Shown here: in pieces, positions 17,747 through 26,523 of the stretch | How the letters are laid out: each line of letters opens with the position of its first letter | How positions within the stretch are numbered: the stretch's first letter is position 1 | DNA from: Saccharofermentans sp. | GTDB taxonomy: Bacteria > Bacillota > Clostridia > Saccharofermentanales > Saccharofermentanaceae | Assembly: GCA_024682215.1 (NCBI GenBank) | Contig: JAIKZM010000138.1 | Location: 1-43,198, forward strand | Reading direction: 5' to 3' | Length of the DNA stretch: 43,198 nucleotides | Made by a program: the position numbers and the translations under genes | The notes under the pieces: generated by a model | Told to the model about the DNA's origin: nothing | The model's input: only the letters and a program-made list of their open reading frames with translations | Databases searched by the model: none

Positions 17747-18889
17747 TTACTGAAGTTTCATATCTCCGTCTTTTATCCACTTGAGCTTTCTCATGATCTC
17801 ACTGAAGAGAAGTGAAAGAAGCGCGGGAGCGATTATGCAAATGACGGCCATTCCGACCCATGCCATCGGCGAGAGCGTTCCCGACTTGCTCATTGCAGAG
17901 AAACATCCGATGGGGCCAACCATTCCGCATGTACCCATACCAGCTGAAACGCCTGTGCATTCAAGCTTGAATACCATTGTGGAAATAGGGCCTGTAATCG
18001 CAGATGCAAGTGTTGCGGGGATCCAGATCTGAGGATGCTTTACGATGTTGGGCATCTGGAGCATTGATGTACCGAGGCCCTGTGAAACGATTCCTCCCAT
18101 CTTATTCTCTCTGTAAGAAGCAACGGCAAAACCGATCATCTGTGCGCAGCATCCGGCAAGTGCGGCGCCGCCAGCAAGACCGGTGATTCCGATCGAAGCA
18201 CAGATAGCGGCACTGGAGATCGGGAGCGTAAGGATGATGCCTACGACAACCGATACGATGATGCCCATAATGAAAGGATGGAGCTGTGTAGCCGTATTGA
18301 TGAATGTTCCGAGCCAGTTCATTGCGACTGCGATCGCGGGACATGTCAGATAAGCTATGAGATATCCGACTCCGAGCGAGACGATCGGAGTTACGAGGAT
18401 ATCGACCTTTGTCTCTTTGGAGATCATCTTACCGATCTCAACAGCAAAGATAACAGCGACGAAAACGCCCAAAGGACCCGCTGAGAAAGACGGTGTGGGA
18501 TTCTTGATGTAGATCGCGGCTTTATCGAACAGGTATCCCGGATAGCCGTTTGCAAAAGCCCCTACACATGCTGCACATGCAGTTACGAGCATAGGTGCCT
18601 TAAGCGCAGCTGCGATACCGACTGCAATGGCAGCTCCGGTAACCGGCGAGTTGGCGCTGGTGATATAACCTACGACATGCATGAAGTGCGCAAGTCTGTG
18701 GAAGAATGCCAGATCGATCATGTCGATATAGTTTGCTGCCGTTGAAAGGATCGTACCGACAAGAAGTGATGCAAAAAGGCCCTGAGCCATTCCGCTCATT
18801 GCGTCAACGAAATATGTTTTCGCTGAGATGTTAACATCCTTCTTTTTAAGGAATTGCTTAAAAGTGAGTTTTTCTTTTTTCTTACCCAT
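17747..18889 (-). CDS. PTS_EIIC_2-type membrane transporter
   Basis: This 380-residue membrane protein (from the ATG at 18889, with GGAGGGG seven bases upstream) has about ten hydrophobic segments. Its glycine-rich signatures (GLFASLLVGTILSTAANYI, GGIVSQGLGTSMLQMPNIV, GMGTCGMVGPIGCFSAMSK) match the PF13303 'phosphotransferase EIIC 2' family. These proteins are annotated as PTS sugar transporter IIC subunits, but they are usually encoded without IIA or IIB partners, as here, so phosphotransferase coupling is doubtful. The substrate is unknown. The gene is divergent from a small membrane protein and convergent with tetR. Confidence 0.85.
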   Translation of the reverse strand: MGKKKEKLTFKQFLKKKDVNISAKTYFVDAMSGMAQGLFASLLVGTILSTAANYIDMIDLAFFHRLAHFMHVVGYITSANSPVTGAAIAVGIAAALKAPMLVTACAACVGAFANGYPGYLFDKAAIYIKNPTPSFSAGPLGVFVAVIFAVEIGKMISKETKVDILVTPIVSLGVGYLIAYLTCPAIAVAMNWLGTFINTATQLHPFIMGIIVSVVVGIILTLPISSAAICASIGITGLAGGAALAGCCAQMIGFAVASYRENKMGGIVSQGLGTSMLQMPNIVKHPQIWIPATLASAITGPISTMVFKLECTGVSAGMGTCGMVGPIGCFSAMSKSGTLSPMAWVGMAVICIIAPALLSLLFSEIMRKLKWIKDGDMKLQ

Positions 18890-18921
18890 TTTCTTCCCCT
18901 CCGCTTTTAATAGCAATTCAA

Positions 18922-18950
18922 ATTCTATAAAAACGGTAAATCTTGTTCAA
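18922..18950 (-). promoter_or_regulatory. Predicted promoter of the PTS-type transporter gene
   Basis: On the minus strand TTGAAC (18950-18945) and TAGAAT (18927-18922) are 17 bases apart, ending 33 bases before the start codon. Confidence 0.65.
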
Positions 18951-19066
18951 TGTAATAATCGTTGAAATAAAAGGTCTGATAAAGCATTTTTATAGTATTA
19001 TTGGCAACTTATGTAAAAATCAGTTAGCGCATGCATACCGGTAATGTTGCATTATGTTACCAAATG

Positions 19067-19080
19067 GTGTAAATTTACAC
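19067..19080. promoter_or_regulatory. Perfect 14-base palindrome, possible operator
   Basis: GTGTAAATTTACAC reads the same on both strands. It lies 22 bases before the ATG of the small membrane protein at 19103, in a 213-base gap between divergent genes, and is followed directly by the A/T-rich TATATCAT. A dimeric regulator site is likely, but I cannot name the regulator. Confidence 0.5.
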
Positions 19081-19102
19081 TATATCATCTTTGAGGTGCA
19101 AT

Positions 19103-19498
19103 ATGTCCAGGAATACTTCCAAAACCGGTAAGATACTTAAGATCGTCCTGACGGCTGTGATCTCAATTCTTCTGGTCTTCATCCTGCTCATCACCGGAAT
19201 AACCGTCTATGAGGCCACTCCTCACAAAAGGCATTTCAACAAAGTCATGCTCGTTTCAAACAATAAGTATGACGGCCTCTATCTTTACCATGTGAGCAAC
19301 AACAGCGGAAAAGTATTTATCCTGAGGACATCGACCGATCTAAGGGAGATCTTTTCATCTTCCGAAGATGATCCTTTTGATCTCGGAGAACATGATCTGA
19401 CGGTCAAAGCTACAGGAATGGAGATCTTCAGGACCGATTTGAGCGGGATCAGTCTATCCTATCCCACCATCGTTTATGAGTATGTCAGCGGACAATGA
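19103..19498 (+). CDS. Small membrane-anchored protein of unknown function
   Basis: From the ATG at 19103 (GAGG six bases upstream) the protein has 131 residues. A basic N-terminus (MSRNTSKTGKILK) is followed by one strong membrane helix (about 14-38) and an extracytoplasmic domain of about 90 residues without cysteines. No family is recognised. It stands alone between the PTS-type gene and the convergent ABC genes and overlaps the end of the ABC ATPase gene by 14 bases. Codon use resembles the neighbours and the ribosome binding site is good, so I consider it real. Confidence 0.7.
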   Translation: MSRNTSKTGKILKIVLTAVISILLVFILLITGITVYEATPHKRHFNKVMLVSNNKYDGLYLYHVSNNSGKVFILRTSTDLREIFSSSEDDPFDLGEHDLTVKATGMEIFRTDLSGISLSYPTIVYEYVSGQ

Positions 19499-20264
19499 CC
19501 TGCCGTTCGATATAGCCCGCAACGTCAAAATCGAATACTTCTTCCAGCATTTCGGGCGTGATAACCTCGCTGCTGGGCCCGTCGGCCAGGATCGTCTTAT
19601 TCTTCAGGAACACAGTTCTGCTGCAGATGCTCCGTGCCTGACCCAAGTCATGGAAAACAGCCACAACCGTATTCCTGACATCGCCGTACGGCGTTGACGT
19701 CTTTCCTTCAGCCCACTTGCCGAGATAATCACAAAGTTCGGCACGGTACTTAATATCGAGGCTGCTGCCCGGTTCATCAAGGAACAGAAAAGGCGTTTCC
19801 TGCGCATATGTTCTCGCCAGCAGGACTCTCTGAAGCTGTCCTCCCGAGAGCTCGCCGAGAAGTCTGTCCTTGAACTCATATACGCCGCAGTTTTCCATGC
19901 ATTCTTTGGCATATTCCCTGTCCCTGGTCGTGAAGCTCCCGAAAAGACCGTTTGACCTGGCATATCTTCCGAGAAGGACCGTCTGATAGACAGTGTACTG
20001 GAAATACATCTCACCAGCTTGCGGCATCAGAGCCACGAGCTGTGCAACATTCTTACGCTTCATCTTTGAAATATCTTTTCCGTCTATCGTGACACTGCCG
20101 CCGAAATCCATAAGGCCGGCCATCACACGCAGGAGCGTGGTCTTGCCGCAGCCGTTCCTTCCGCCGATAAATACGCTGTCGCCTTCCTTTATCGAAAGAT
20201 CGATGTTTTCTATGACCTTTTCGCTGCCATAGCCGGCTGAAACATTACTGAGCAGCAGTTCCAT
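19485..20264 (-). CDS. ABC transporter ATPase for siderophore/cobalamin-type uptake
   Basis: This 259-residue ATPase has Walker A GRNGCGKTT (about 35-43), the signature LSGGQLQRV, Walker B FLFLDEPGSSLD and the switch region VAVFHDLGQA. The closest type is FecE/FhuC/BtuD, which drive uptake of iron chelates or vitamin B12. Its ATG overlaps the permease stop codon in TGATG. The permease and the binding lipoprotein precede it, forming a complete importer. The neighbouring cobalamin-dependent methionine synthase genes favour corrinoid as substrate, by inference only. Confidence 0.92.
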   Translation of the reverse strand: MELLLSNVSAGYGSEKVIENIDLSIKEGDSVFIGGRNGCGKTTLLRVMAGLMDFGGSVTIDGKDISKMKRKNVAQLVALMPQAGEMYFQYTVYQTVLLGRYARSNGLFGSFTTRDREYAKECMENCGVYEFKDRLLGELSGGQLQRVLLARTYAQETPFLFLDEPGSSLDIKYRAELCDYLGKWAEGKTSTPYGDVRNTVVAVFHDLGQARSICSRTVFLKNKTILADGPSSEVITPEMLEEVFDFDVAGYIERQVIVR

Positions 20265-21331
20265 CAGATCTTCCTCTTTCCCTTCGCAAAGAAGACATAT
20301 GCAAAGAAAGGCGCGCCGACAAGCGCGGTAACTGCACCGACGGGTATCTCGCGCGGTGATAGAACCGTTCTTGCAGCAAGGTCACAGAGCGCCATGAAAG
20401 CTCCTCCGTATACAAACGACATCGGCAATACGATCCTGTGGGAAGGTCCGAATATCTTCCTGACGACGTGAGGCGCTGCCAGATCGATAAATCCGATCAC
20501 GCCGGCAAATGCAACGGAAACGCCTGTCAGGAGCGCAGCGACAAACATCGCGAGCACTTTTGTCCTCGTAACCTCAACGCCCATCGCGCTCGCCTGAAGT
20601 TCACCGAACGTAAGGATATCCAAACGTCCTGACAACAGGAAAAGAATAATGAAACCCGTAAGACCTGTAACAAAAAGAATGGCACAGTGTGTCCAGTTCC
20701 TCGCAGAGAAGGAACCCGTCATCCACAGCCAGAGCTGCTTGCTGCGGTCCCCGTAGAACGTCATCATGAAGTTAAGTATTCCATTGACAAAAAGCGACAG
20801 GACCATTCCGATCAGTACTATGGTCTGATTCGAAACACTCCTGTCGATTCTTGATGCCAGAAGTATCGACAGCATTACCGTCAACAGGCCGAAGATGAAT
20901 CCTGCGAACGGAAGCATGAATCCTTCAAGTCCTGAGAAAGTGAACCCGCAGAGAAGGACAAGGCCGGCACCAAGTGAAGCGCCGGAAGAAACTCCGAGGG
21001 TATATGAGGAAGCCAGAGGATTCTGGAGCACAGCCTGCATTACCGCTCCGCTGACGGAAAGTGCCCCTCCGACAAGAAATGCCGTGATCGCGCGCGGCAT
21101 GCGGATTGTCCAGAATATCGAATCCGTCATGGGATCGACTTCAGCCGGCAGAGGTCTGCCGGTAATATGGCTTCCTATTATCTTGAGCAGATCTGAAACG
21201 GAAATATAAACACTTCCGGCTCTTATTGCCAGAAGCAATATAAACAGGCAGGCCGCAAGGGATAGCACGATGCCAATCCCCGCGGCCTTCCGGTTGGTTT
21301 TTCTGTTGTCAGGTATTCCCTGCTCTTTCAT
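20264..21331 (-). CDS. FecCD/BtuC-family ABC permease
   Basis: This 355-residue permease has about ten helices and clear FecCD family segments: RMPRAITAFLVGGALSVSGA, QAVLQNPLASSYTLGVSSGA, GFIDLAAPHVVRK and GREIPVG-like SPREIPVGAVTALVGAPFF. It forms the membrane channel (as a homodimer) of the importer made with the ATPase and the binding lipoprotein. It starts 13 bases after the binding-protein gene. Members of the family carry iron-siderophores, haem or cobalamin; the sequence alone does not tell which. Confidence 0.93.
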   Translation of the reverse strand: MKEQGIPDNRKTNRKAAGIGIVLSLAACLFILLLAIRAGSVYISVSDLLKIIGSHITGRPLPAEVDPMTDSIFWTIRMPRAITAFLVGGALSVSGAVMQAVLQNPLASSYTLGVSSGASLGAGLVLLCGFTFSGLEGFMLPFAGFIFGLLTVMLSILLASRIDRSVSNQTIVLIGMVLSLFVNGILNFMMTFYGDRSKQLWLWMTGSFSARNWTHCAILFVTGLTGFIILFLLSGRLDILTFGELQASAMGVEVTRTKVLAMFVAALLTGVSVAFAGVIGFIDLAAPHVVRKIFGPSHRIVLPMSFVYGGAFMALCDLAARTVLSPREIPVGAVTALVGAPFFAYVFFAKGKRKI

Positions 21332-21344
21332 CTTTTACATAAGA

Positions 21345-22460
21345 TCAGGCAGCAGCCTTTGTAGTCTCGCCGGTTCCGGCAATTCCCTTGATCTTCTCAA
21401 CAGTGTCCTTGAGAGCCTGTTCAATGCCCTTTGAAAGATCAGAGAAGATATCCGGATAGATATCCTTGACCCACTCAAGCGCAGCATCAACGATATGGTT
21501 GTTGGGCTGCATGGAAAGATTAGGATCTACCTTGTAAACTTCGTTGTTCTTAACTGCATTGACGTTTTCCCATCCCTTGAGAGCCTTGATCTCCTTGACG
21601 GGATCCTCAACATAATCAACATTTGTGAGGATAACGTCAGGATTCATCTTAACCGCATCCTCGATAGAAATGGATACCCAACTCTTCTGATCGCCGCATA
21701 CGTTCTTTGCACCGATCTTGGTAAGCATCTCGTCCATGTATGTACCGGAACCGAAAGTATAGATCGTCGGCATGTCGGATGTCGGAATGCTCATCATGAA
21801 CAGAACTGTCTTGTGCTTTTCAGCGGGGATCTTATCGCAAGCTGCTGAAATAAGTTTGAATGAAGCGTCCATTGCGGTAACAAGAGCTGCAGCCTCAATT
21901 CCCTTTCCGGTGCAGTTGCCGATGAACTTGATATCTTCGCCGATATCAGCGATCGATGCAGATGAAGGAATGTCAGCAACACAGATGCCTGCATCAACAA
22001 GAGGCTTAAAAGGTGATGCACCGCCGACAGAGCTCATGCCGGATGTGAATACCAGATCAGGCTTAAGAGCTGCGATAGCTTCATTGTCAGGGTTCATCAT
22101 GTCAAATGTCTTGACTCCTGAAGGAAGATAATCCTTGTAAGTCATTGAGTTGGTATCGACAGCTACGATCTTGAGTGCGAGACCGAGATCGATAAGAACT
22201 CTTGTCGTTGAAGGTGACAGTGAAATGATCGATTTGACTTCTGAAGGAACCTTGATGTCATTTCCGCTGCGGTCCTTTGTCGGAACAACGCCTGCTCCGG
22301 TTACGGAGTTGACTATTTCTTTTTCAACGGACTCAAGGCCGCTGACGTCTGTATTCTTTACGAGTTCTTTGACTTTCTGCGCATTTTCAGCGTTGCAGGC
22401 AGTAAGGCTGCCGAGCGCCATGACGCCGCAAAGCAAAGCTGATACGATCTTTTTTCTCAT
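21345..22460 (-). CDS. ABC importer substrate-binding lipoprotein (BtuF/FecB-like)
   Basis: The ATG at 22460 has AAAGGAG eight bases upstream, giving 371 residues. The signal peptide ends in the lipobox SLTAC. The mature part is a helical-backbone type III binding protein, with two lobes: SIISLSPSTTRVLIDLGLA and LKPDLVFTSG in the first, MNPDVILTNVDYVEDP and the conserved WENVNAVKNNEVYKVD in the second. It should capture the ligand outside the membrane and deliver it to the FecCD-type permease. It is first in its operon and divergent from metF, with 108 bases between start codons. Cobalamin is the likeliest ligand from context; iron chelates remain possible. Confidence 0.92.
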   Translation of the reverse strand: MRKKIVSALLCGVMALGSLTACNAENAQKVKELVKNTDVSGLESVEKEIVNSVTGAGVVPTKDRSGNDIKVPSEVKSIISLSPSTTRVLIDLGLALKIVAVDTNSMTYKDYLPSGVKTFDMMNPDNEAIAALKPDLVFTSGMSSVGGASPFKPLVDAGICVADIPSSASIADIGEDIKFIGNCTGKGIEAAALVTAMDASFKLISAACDKIPAEKHKTVLFMMSIPTSDMPTIYTFGSGTYMDEMLTKIGAKNVCGDQKSWVSISIEDAVKMNPDVILTNVDYVEDPVKEIKALKGWENVNAVKNNEVYKVDPNLSMQPNNHIVDAALEWVKDIYPDIFSDLSKGIEQALKDTVEKIKGIAGTGETTKAAA

Positions 22461-22568
22461 TTCTTTACTCCTTTTGTTCCAAAAATCAAGGCAATTATAT
22501 ATCATTTTGCATTTTGCGGTATACTCTATAAGTTATCAATAAATTGAAATAGCGAAAGGCAACATTCT

Positions 22569-23432
22569 ATGAAGATTACCGATATATTGAGCAGCAGCAA
22601 GCCCACGATATCTTTCGAGGTATTTCCTCCCAAACAGGAGTCCGGACTCGAGTCGGTCAAGGCAGCCGCCGGTGCCATAGCGGCAATGAACCCTTCCTTC
22701 ATGTCTGTTACCTACGGTGCGGGCGGATCTACCAGCAAGCTTACTGTTGAGGTCGCATCAGACATCACAAACCTTCATAACGTTCCGGTCCTTCCGCATC
22801 TCACATGCGTTGCTTCGACCAAGGAACATGTAAGATCCATGCTCAAGCAGATCCACGAGAACAACATCGACAACATAATGGCACTGCGCGGAGATCTGCC
22901 CAAGGACGGTGTCATCTGCAACGATTACAAGCACGCATCCGACCTCATCGCAGACATCAGATCCATCGATCCCGATATATGCATCGGCGGCGCATGTTAT
23001 CCTGAGGGACACATCGAGTGCGAGCACAAATCGGATGACATTGACTTCCTCAAGCTCAAAGTCGATGCGGGATGCAATTTCCTTACAACGCAGATGTTCT
23101 TCGACAACAACATCTTCTACAATTTCCTGTACCGCATAAAGGACAAAGGGATCAATGTCCCGGTCCTCCCCGGCATCATGCCGATAACGACAGCAAAGCA
23201 GCTTTCGCGTTCGGTCGCGCTTTCCGGCACCAACGTTCCTGAAAGATTCAGAGCTATCGTTGACCGTTTCGGTGACGACCCCATTGCAATGCGTCAGGCA
23301 GGAATCGTTTACGCATGCGAACAGATAATCGATCTTATCGCAAACGGTGTCATTCATATCCACGTGTATTCGATGAACAAGCCCGATGTTGCAAAAGACA
23401 TCCTGACAATGCTTAACGGCATTATCGGTTAA
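22569..23432 (+). CDS. metF: Methylenetetrahydrofolate reductase
   Basis: MetF reduces 5,10-methylene-THF to 5-methyl-THF, the methyl donor for methionine synthase, using FAD. The 287-residue protein shows the family motifs ISFEVFPPK near residue 18, SVTYGAGGST near 46, HLTC near 78 and NIMALRGDLP near 100. The length matches bacterial MetF (about 290-300). AAAGG lies about ten bases before the ATG. It heads an operon with the MetH reactivation protein (10-base gap) and metH, so the whole methyl branch of methionine synthesis is together. Confidence 0.96.
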   Translation: MKITDILSSSKPTISFEVFPPKQESGLESVKAAAGAIAAMNPSFMSVTYGAGGSTSKLTVEVASDITNLHNVPVLPHLTCVASTKEHVRSMLKQIHENNIDNIMALRGDLPKDGVICNDYKHASDLIADIRSIDPDICIGGACYPEGHIECEHKSDDIDFLKLKVDAGCNFLTTQMFFDNNIFYNFLYRIKDKGINVPVLPGIMPITTAKQLSRSVALSGTNVPERFRAIVDRFGDDPIAMRQAGIVYACEQIIDLIANGVIHIHVYSMNKPDVAKDILTMLNGIIG

Positions 23433-23442
23433 GAGGTTGAAT

Positions 23443-24105
23443 ATGCCGTTAGGAGTTTCGATCCCCGAAAACGAAGTCAAACGATACATGGGCTACAGAG
23501 GCCCGGTTGACGTGTCGCCCGAAACGGATGCAATGATAAAAAAGGCTGTCAGCTTTCTGGAAAAAGGCTGTTCCCCTAAATATGTATCCAAAGCATTTCC
23601 GGTAACCGTTGAAGGTTATTCCGTTAAACTTGCCGATATTGTCATCGAGAGCCGCGCACTTGCCAGAAACCTCGCAGGCTGTACAGAATGCGTTTTGTTT
23701 GCAGCCACGGCCGGAATGGCCTGCGACATGCTCATAAAGCGTGCGGCTGTTACTTCATCCGCATATGCATCATGCTGCCAGGCTGCAGGCGCTGCTGCGA
23801 TAGAAGCTTACTGCGATCTTATCAACGAAAAGATAAAGAGCGAATATGAAGCGAAAGGGCTTTTCGCCCGTCCCAGGTTCTCACCTGGATACGGCGACCT
23901 CTCGCTGGAACACCAGAAGGACTGGTTCAGACTTCTGGACATTACCAGGAACACAGGCATTGAACTGACAGACTCGCTTCTGATGGTGCCGACCAAATCG
24001 GTCACCGCGATAATCGGTCTGTCCCCCGACAGGCTCCCCTGCGTCAAACAGGGATGCGAAGCCTGCACAATGTCCCAGACCTGCGCTTTTTCAAGGAAGG
24101 AATGA
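23443..24105 (+). CDS. Stand-alone MetH reactivation-domain protein
   Basis: This 220-residue protein corresponds to the C-terminal activation domain of cobalamin-dependent methionine synthase (PF02965). It has the SAM-binding signature RFSPGYGD and the following LTDSLLMVPTKSVTAIIGLS. Four cysteines cluster at the C-terminus (VKQGCEACTMSQTC). The role is probably reductive methylation of inactive cob(II)alamin on MetH, with SAM and an electron donor. The next gene, metH, lacks this domain, so enzyme and reactivase are split as in Thermotoga TM0268/TM0269. I chose the ATG at 23443, with GAGG six bases before it. The gap to metH is three bases. Confidence 0.9.
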   Translation: MPLGVSIPENEVKRYMGYRGPVDVSPETDAMIKKAVSFLEKGCSPKYVSKAFPVTVEGYSVKLADIVIESRALARNLAGCTECVLFAATAGMACDMLIKRAAVTSSAYASCCQAAGAAAIEAYCDLINEKIKSEYEAKGLFARPRFSPGYGDLSLEHQKDWFRLLDITRNTGIELTDSLLMVPTKSVTAIIGLSPDRLPCVKQGCEACTMSQTCAFSRKE

Positions 24106-24108
24106 AAA

Positions 24109-26523
24109 ATGTCACTTAAAGAACGACTTGGAAAAGAATGGCTTTTCTGCGACGGCGGAACCGGAACCATCCTTCAGGAAAAAGGCCTTAAAGGCGGAGA
24201 GCTTCCCGAGACATGGAACCTTACACGCCGTGATGATATCAAGGCTGTGGCACGCGCATATTTTGATGCCGGCTGCAACATCGTCAACACCAACACTTTC
24301 GGTGCCAATTCTTTCAAATACGACAACGTGTCAGAGATCGTCACGGCTGCAGTAAAGATCTGCCAAGAAGCAAGACACGAAGCCGGAAGAGACAACGACG
24401 CTTACGTCGCCATCGATATCGGACCTACCGGAAAGCTCTTGGCTCCGATGGGAGATCTTCCCTTCAACGATGCTGTCAGGATCTTTTCCGAGGTGATCAA
24501 AGCCGGCGCTGAAGCAGGCGGCGACCTCGTTCTCATCGAAACGATGAGCGATTCATACGAAGCCAAGGCTGCCGTTATCGCAGCACACGAAACCTGCGAT
24601 CTTCCAGTCATCGTAACCACAGTATATGATGAGAGCGGAAAGCTCCTTACAGGCGGAAGCGTTGAAGGCACCGTTGCAATGCTCGAAGGACTCAAGGTCG
24701 ATGCGATCGGTGTCAACTGCGGTTTCGGACCTGATAAGATGATCCCCATCGTAAAGCGCCTTGCGGCCTGTTGCTCGCTTCCGATCGTAGTCAACCCCAA
24801 CGCGGGACTTCCCAGGACCGAAGGCGGAAAAACCGTTTTCGATGTCGGCCCGGATGAATTCAGTTCGATAATGAAAGAGATCGCTTCGCTCGGCGTCCAT
24901 GTCATGGGCGGATGCTGCGGAACCACGCCCGCACACATGGCAGCACTGATCAAAGAAGTATCTCCCCTGCCTTTCAAGGAACCTGTAAAGAAGCACGGAA
25001 CATACGTTACGAGCTTTTCAGAATGCGTTGAGATCGGACCTAAGCCCGTCATCATAGGCGAAAGGATCAATCCTACGGGCAAGAAGAGATTCAAGCAGGC
25101 TCTCCGTGACAATGATGTAGACTACATACTTACCGAAGGCCTTAAGCAGGAAGAAGCCGGTGCTCACATTCTTGACGTCAATGTCGGACTGCCTGAGATC
25201 GACGAGCCTTCCATGATGGAAAACATCGTATTCAAGCTCCAGTCAGTCACCACTCTTCCCCTTCAGCTCGATACCACCGACATCGAAGCTTTGGAGCGCG
25301 GAATGAGGATATATAACGGCAAACCGATGATCAACTCCGTAAACGGAAAACGCGAGATCATAGAAGCCGTAATGCCCCTCGTGGCAAAATACGGCGGTGT
25401 CCTCGTCGGTCTGCCTCTTGATGAGGACGGCATTCCCGAAACATCCGACGGAAGGATAAAGGTAGCGCAAAAGATCTATGAAGCCGCTGACGAATACGGC
25501 ATTTCAAGAGATGACATCGTGATCGACGGTCTCGCCATGACGATATCATCCGATTCGACTTCAGCGATCGCGACACTCGATACCGTACGCAGGATAAGAG
25601 ACGAATTCAACGGACATTCGATCCTCGGCGTATCAAACATTTCATTCGGTCTTCCCGCCAGAGAACTCATCAATTCGCACTTCCTCACGATGGCAATGCA
25701 GAACGGTCTTTCCTGCGCGATCATAAACCCGTGCAACGACCACATGATGGCTTCTTACCGTTCATACTGCGCGCTGATGAACAAAGATCCCCAGTGCCTC
25801 GGATTCATCAATGCGTACTCTGAATACAAATCCGACGGAACGTTCGGCGGAGCATCGGCAGGTGCTGCTGGCACCGCGGCTTCCGCTACGTCTTCAGCAA
25901 AGCTCTCACTCGCGGAATCCATCGAAAGAGGCGTTACTGGACGTGCCGCAGAAGCAATGCAGGAAGGCATTTCAGCCGGAACCGATCCTCTTGAGCTGAT
26001 CAACAGCGAACTCATTCCTGCACTCGACAAGGTCGGACAGGGATTCGAAAAAGGTACCGTCTTCCTTCCCCAGCTCTTAATGAGCGCAGACGCCGCAAAG
26101 GCTGCTTTTGAAGTAGTAAAGCAGTCCATGGCGGACAAGCCCAGACAGGTAAAGGGCAAGGTCATCCTTGCAACCGTAAAGGGTGACATCCACGACATCG
26201 GAAAGAACATCGTCAAGGTCATGCTCGAAAACTACGGCTACGATGTTATCGATCTCGGTAAGGATGTCGCTCCCGAGACCATAGTGGATGCCGCGATAAA
26301 AGATGACGTAAAAGTCGTCGGCCTCTCTGCGCTGATGACTACCACCGTCGTTTCGATGGAGGAAACCATAAAGCTTCTTCGCGAAAAGAAGCCTGATACA
26401 AAAGTCGTTGTCGGCGGCGCGGTAATGACACAGGAATATGCGGATAAGATCGGCGCAGACGCTTATTCCAAGGATGCCATGCAGACAGTAAGATACTGCG
26501 ATGAAGTATTTGGAGTTCAATAA
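24109..26523 (+). CDS. metH: Cobalamin-dependent methionine synthase, short form
   Basis: MetH moves the methyl group of 5-methyl-THF through cobalamin to homocysteine. The 804-residue protein has, in order: the homocysteine domain (about 1-290) with zinc ligands Cys204 (GVNCGFG) and Cys269/Cys270 (GGCCGTTP); the pterin-binding domain (about 310-560, IGERINPTGKKRFKQAL); a low-complexity Ala/Ser linker (GASAGAAGTAASATSSA); the cobalamin cap (about 600-675); and the B12 domain with DIHDIG (cobalt ligand His695). The activation domain of E. coli MetH (about 1227 residues) is missing and is supplied by the gene before it. Its stop overlaps the next start in TAATG. Confidence 0.96.
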   Translation: MSLKERLGKEWLFCDGGTGTILQEKGLKGGELPETWNLTRRDDIKAVARAYFDAGCNIVNTNTFGANSFKYDNVSEIVTAAVKICQEARHEAGRDNDAYVAIDIGPTGKLLAPMGDLPFNDAVRIFSEVIKAGAEAGGDLVLIETMSDSYEAKAAVIAAHETCDLPVIVTTVYDESGKLLTGGSVEGTVAMLEGLKVDAIGVNCGFGPDKMIPIVKRLAACCSLPIVVNPNAGLPRTEGGKTVFDVGPDEFSSIMKEIASLGVHVMGGCCGTTPAHMAALIKEVSPLPFKEPVKKHGTYVTSFSECVEIGPKPVIIGERINPTGKKRFKQALRDNDVDYILTEGLKQEEAGAHILDVNVGLPEIDEPSMMENIVFKLQSVTTLPLQLDTTDIEALERGMRIYNGKPMINSVNGKREIIEAVMPLVAKYGGVLVGLPLDEDGIPETSDGRIKVAQKIYEAADEYGISRDDIVIDGLAMTISSDSTSAIATLDTVRRIRDEFNGHSILGVSNISFGLPARELINSHFLTMAMQNGLSCAIINPCNDHMMASYRSYCALMNKDPQCLGFINAYSEYKSDGTFGGASAGAAGTAASATSSAKLSLAESIERGVTGRAAEAMQEGISAGTDPLELINSELIPALDKVGQGFEKGTVFLPQLLMSADAAKAAFEVVKQSMADKPRQVKGKVILATVKGDIHDIGKNIVKVMLENYGYDVIDLGKDVAPETIVDAAIKDDVKVVGLSALMTTTVVSMEETIKLLREKKPDTKVVVGGAVMTQEYADKIGADAYSKDAMQTVRYCDEVFGVQ

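Noticed and set aside
22461..22568. Cobalamin riboswitch between the importer and metF
   Set aside because: The gap is only 108 bases, too short for the roughly 200-base element, and no conserved B12 box (GCCACTG) is seen.
22758..23489. Open frame of 243 codons opposite metF
   Set aside because: metF motifs on the plus strand are complete, and the minus frame gives no domain.
24402..25112. Open frames opposite metH
   Set aside because: They are shadows of a highly conserved gene with high third-position GC.
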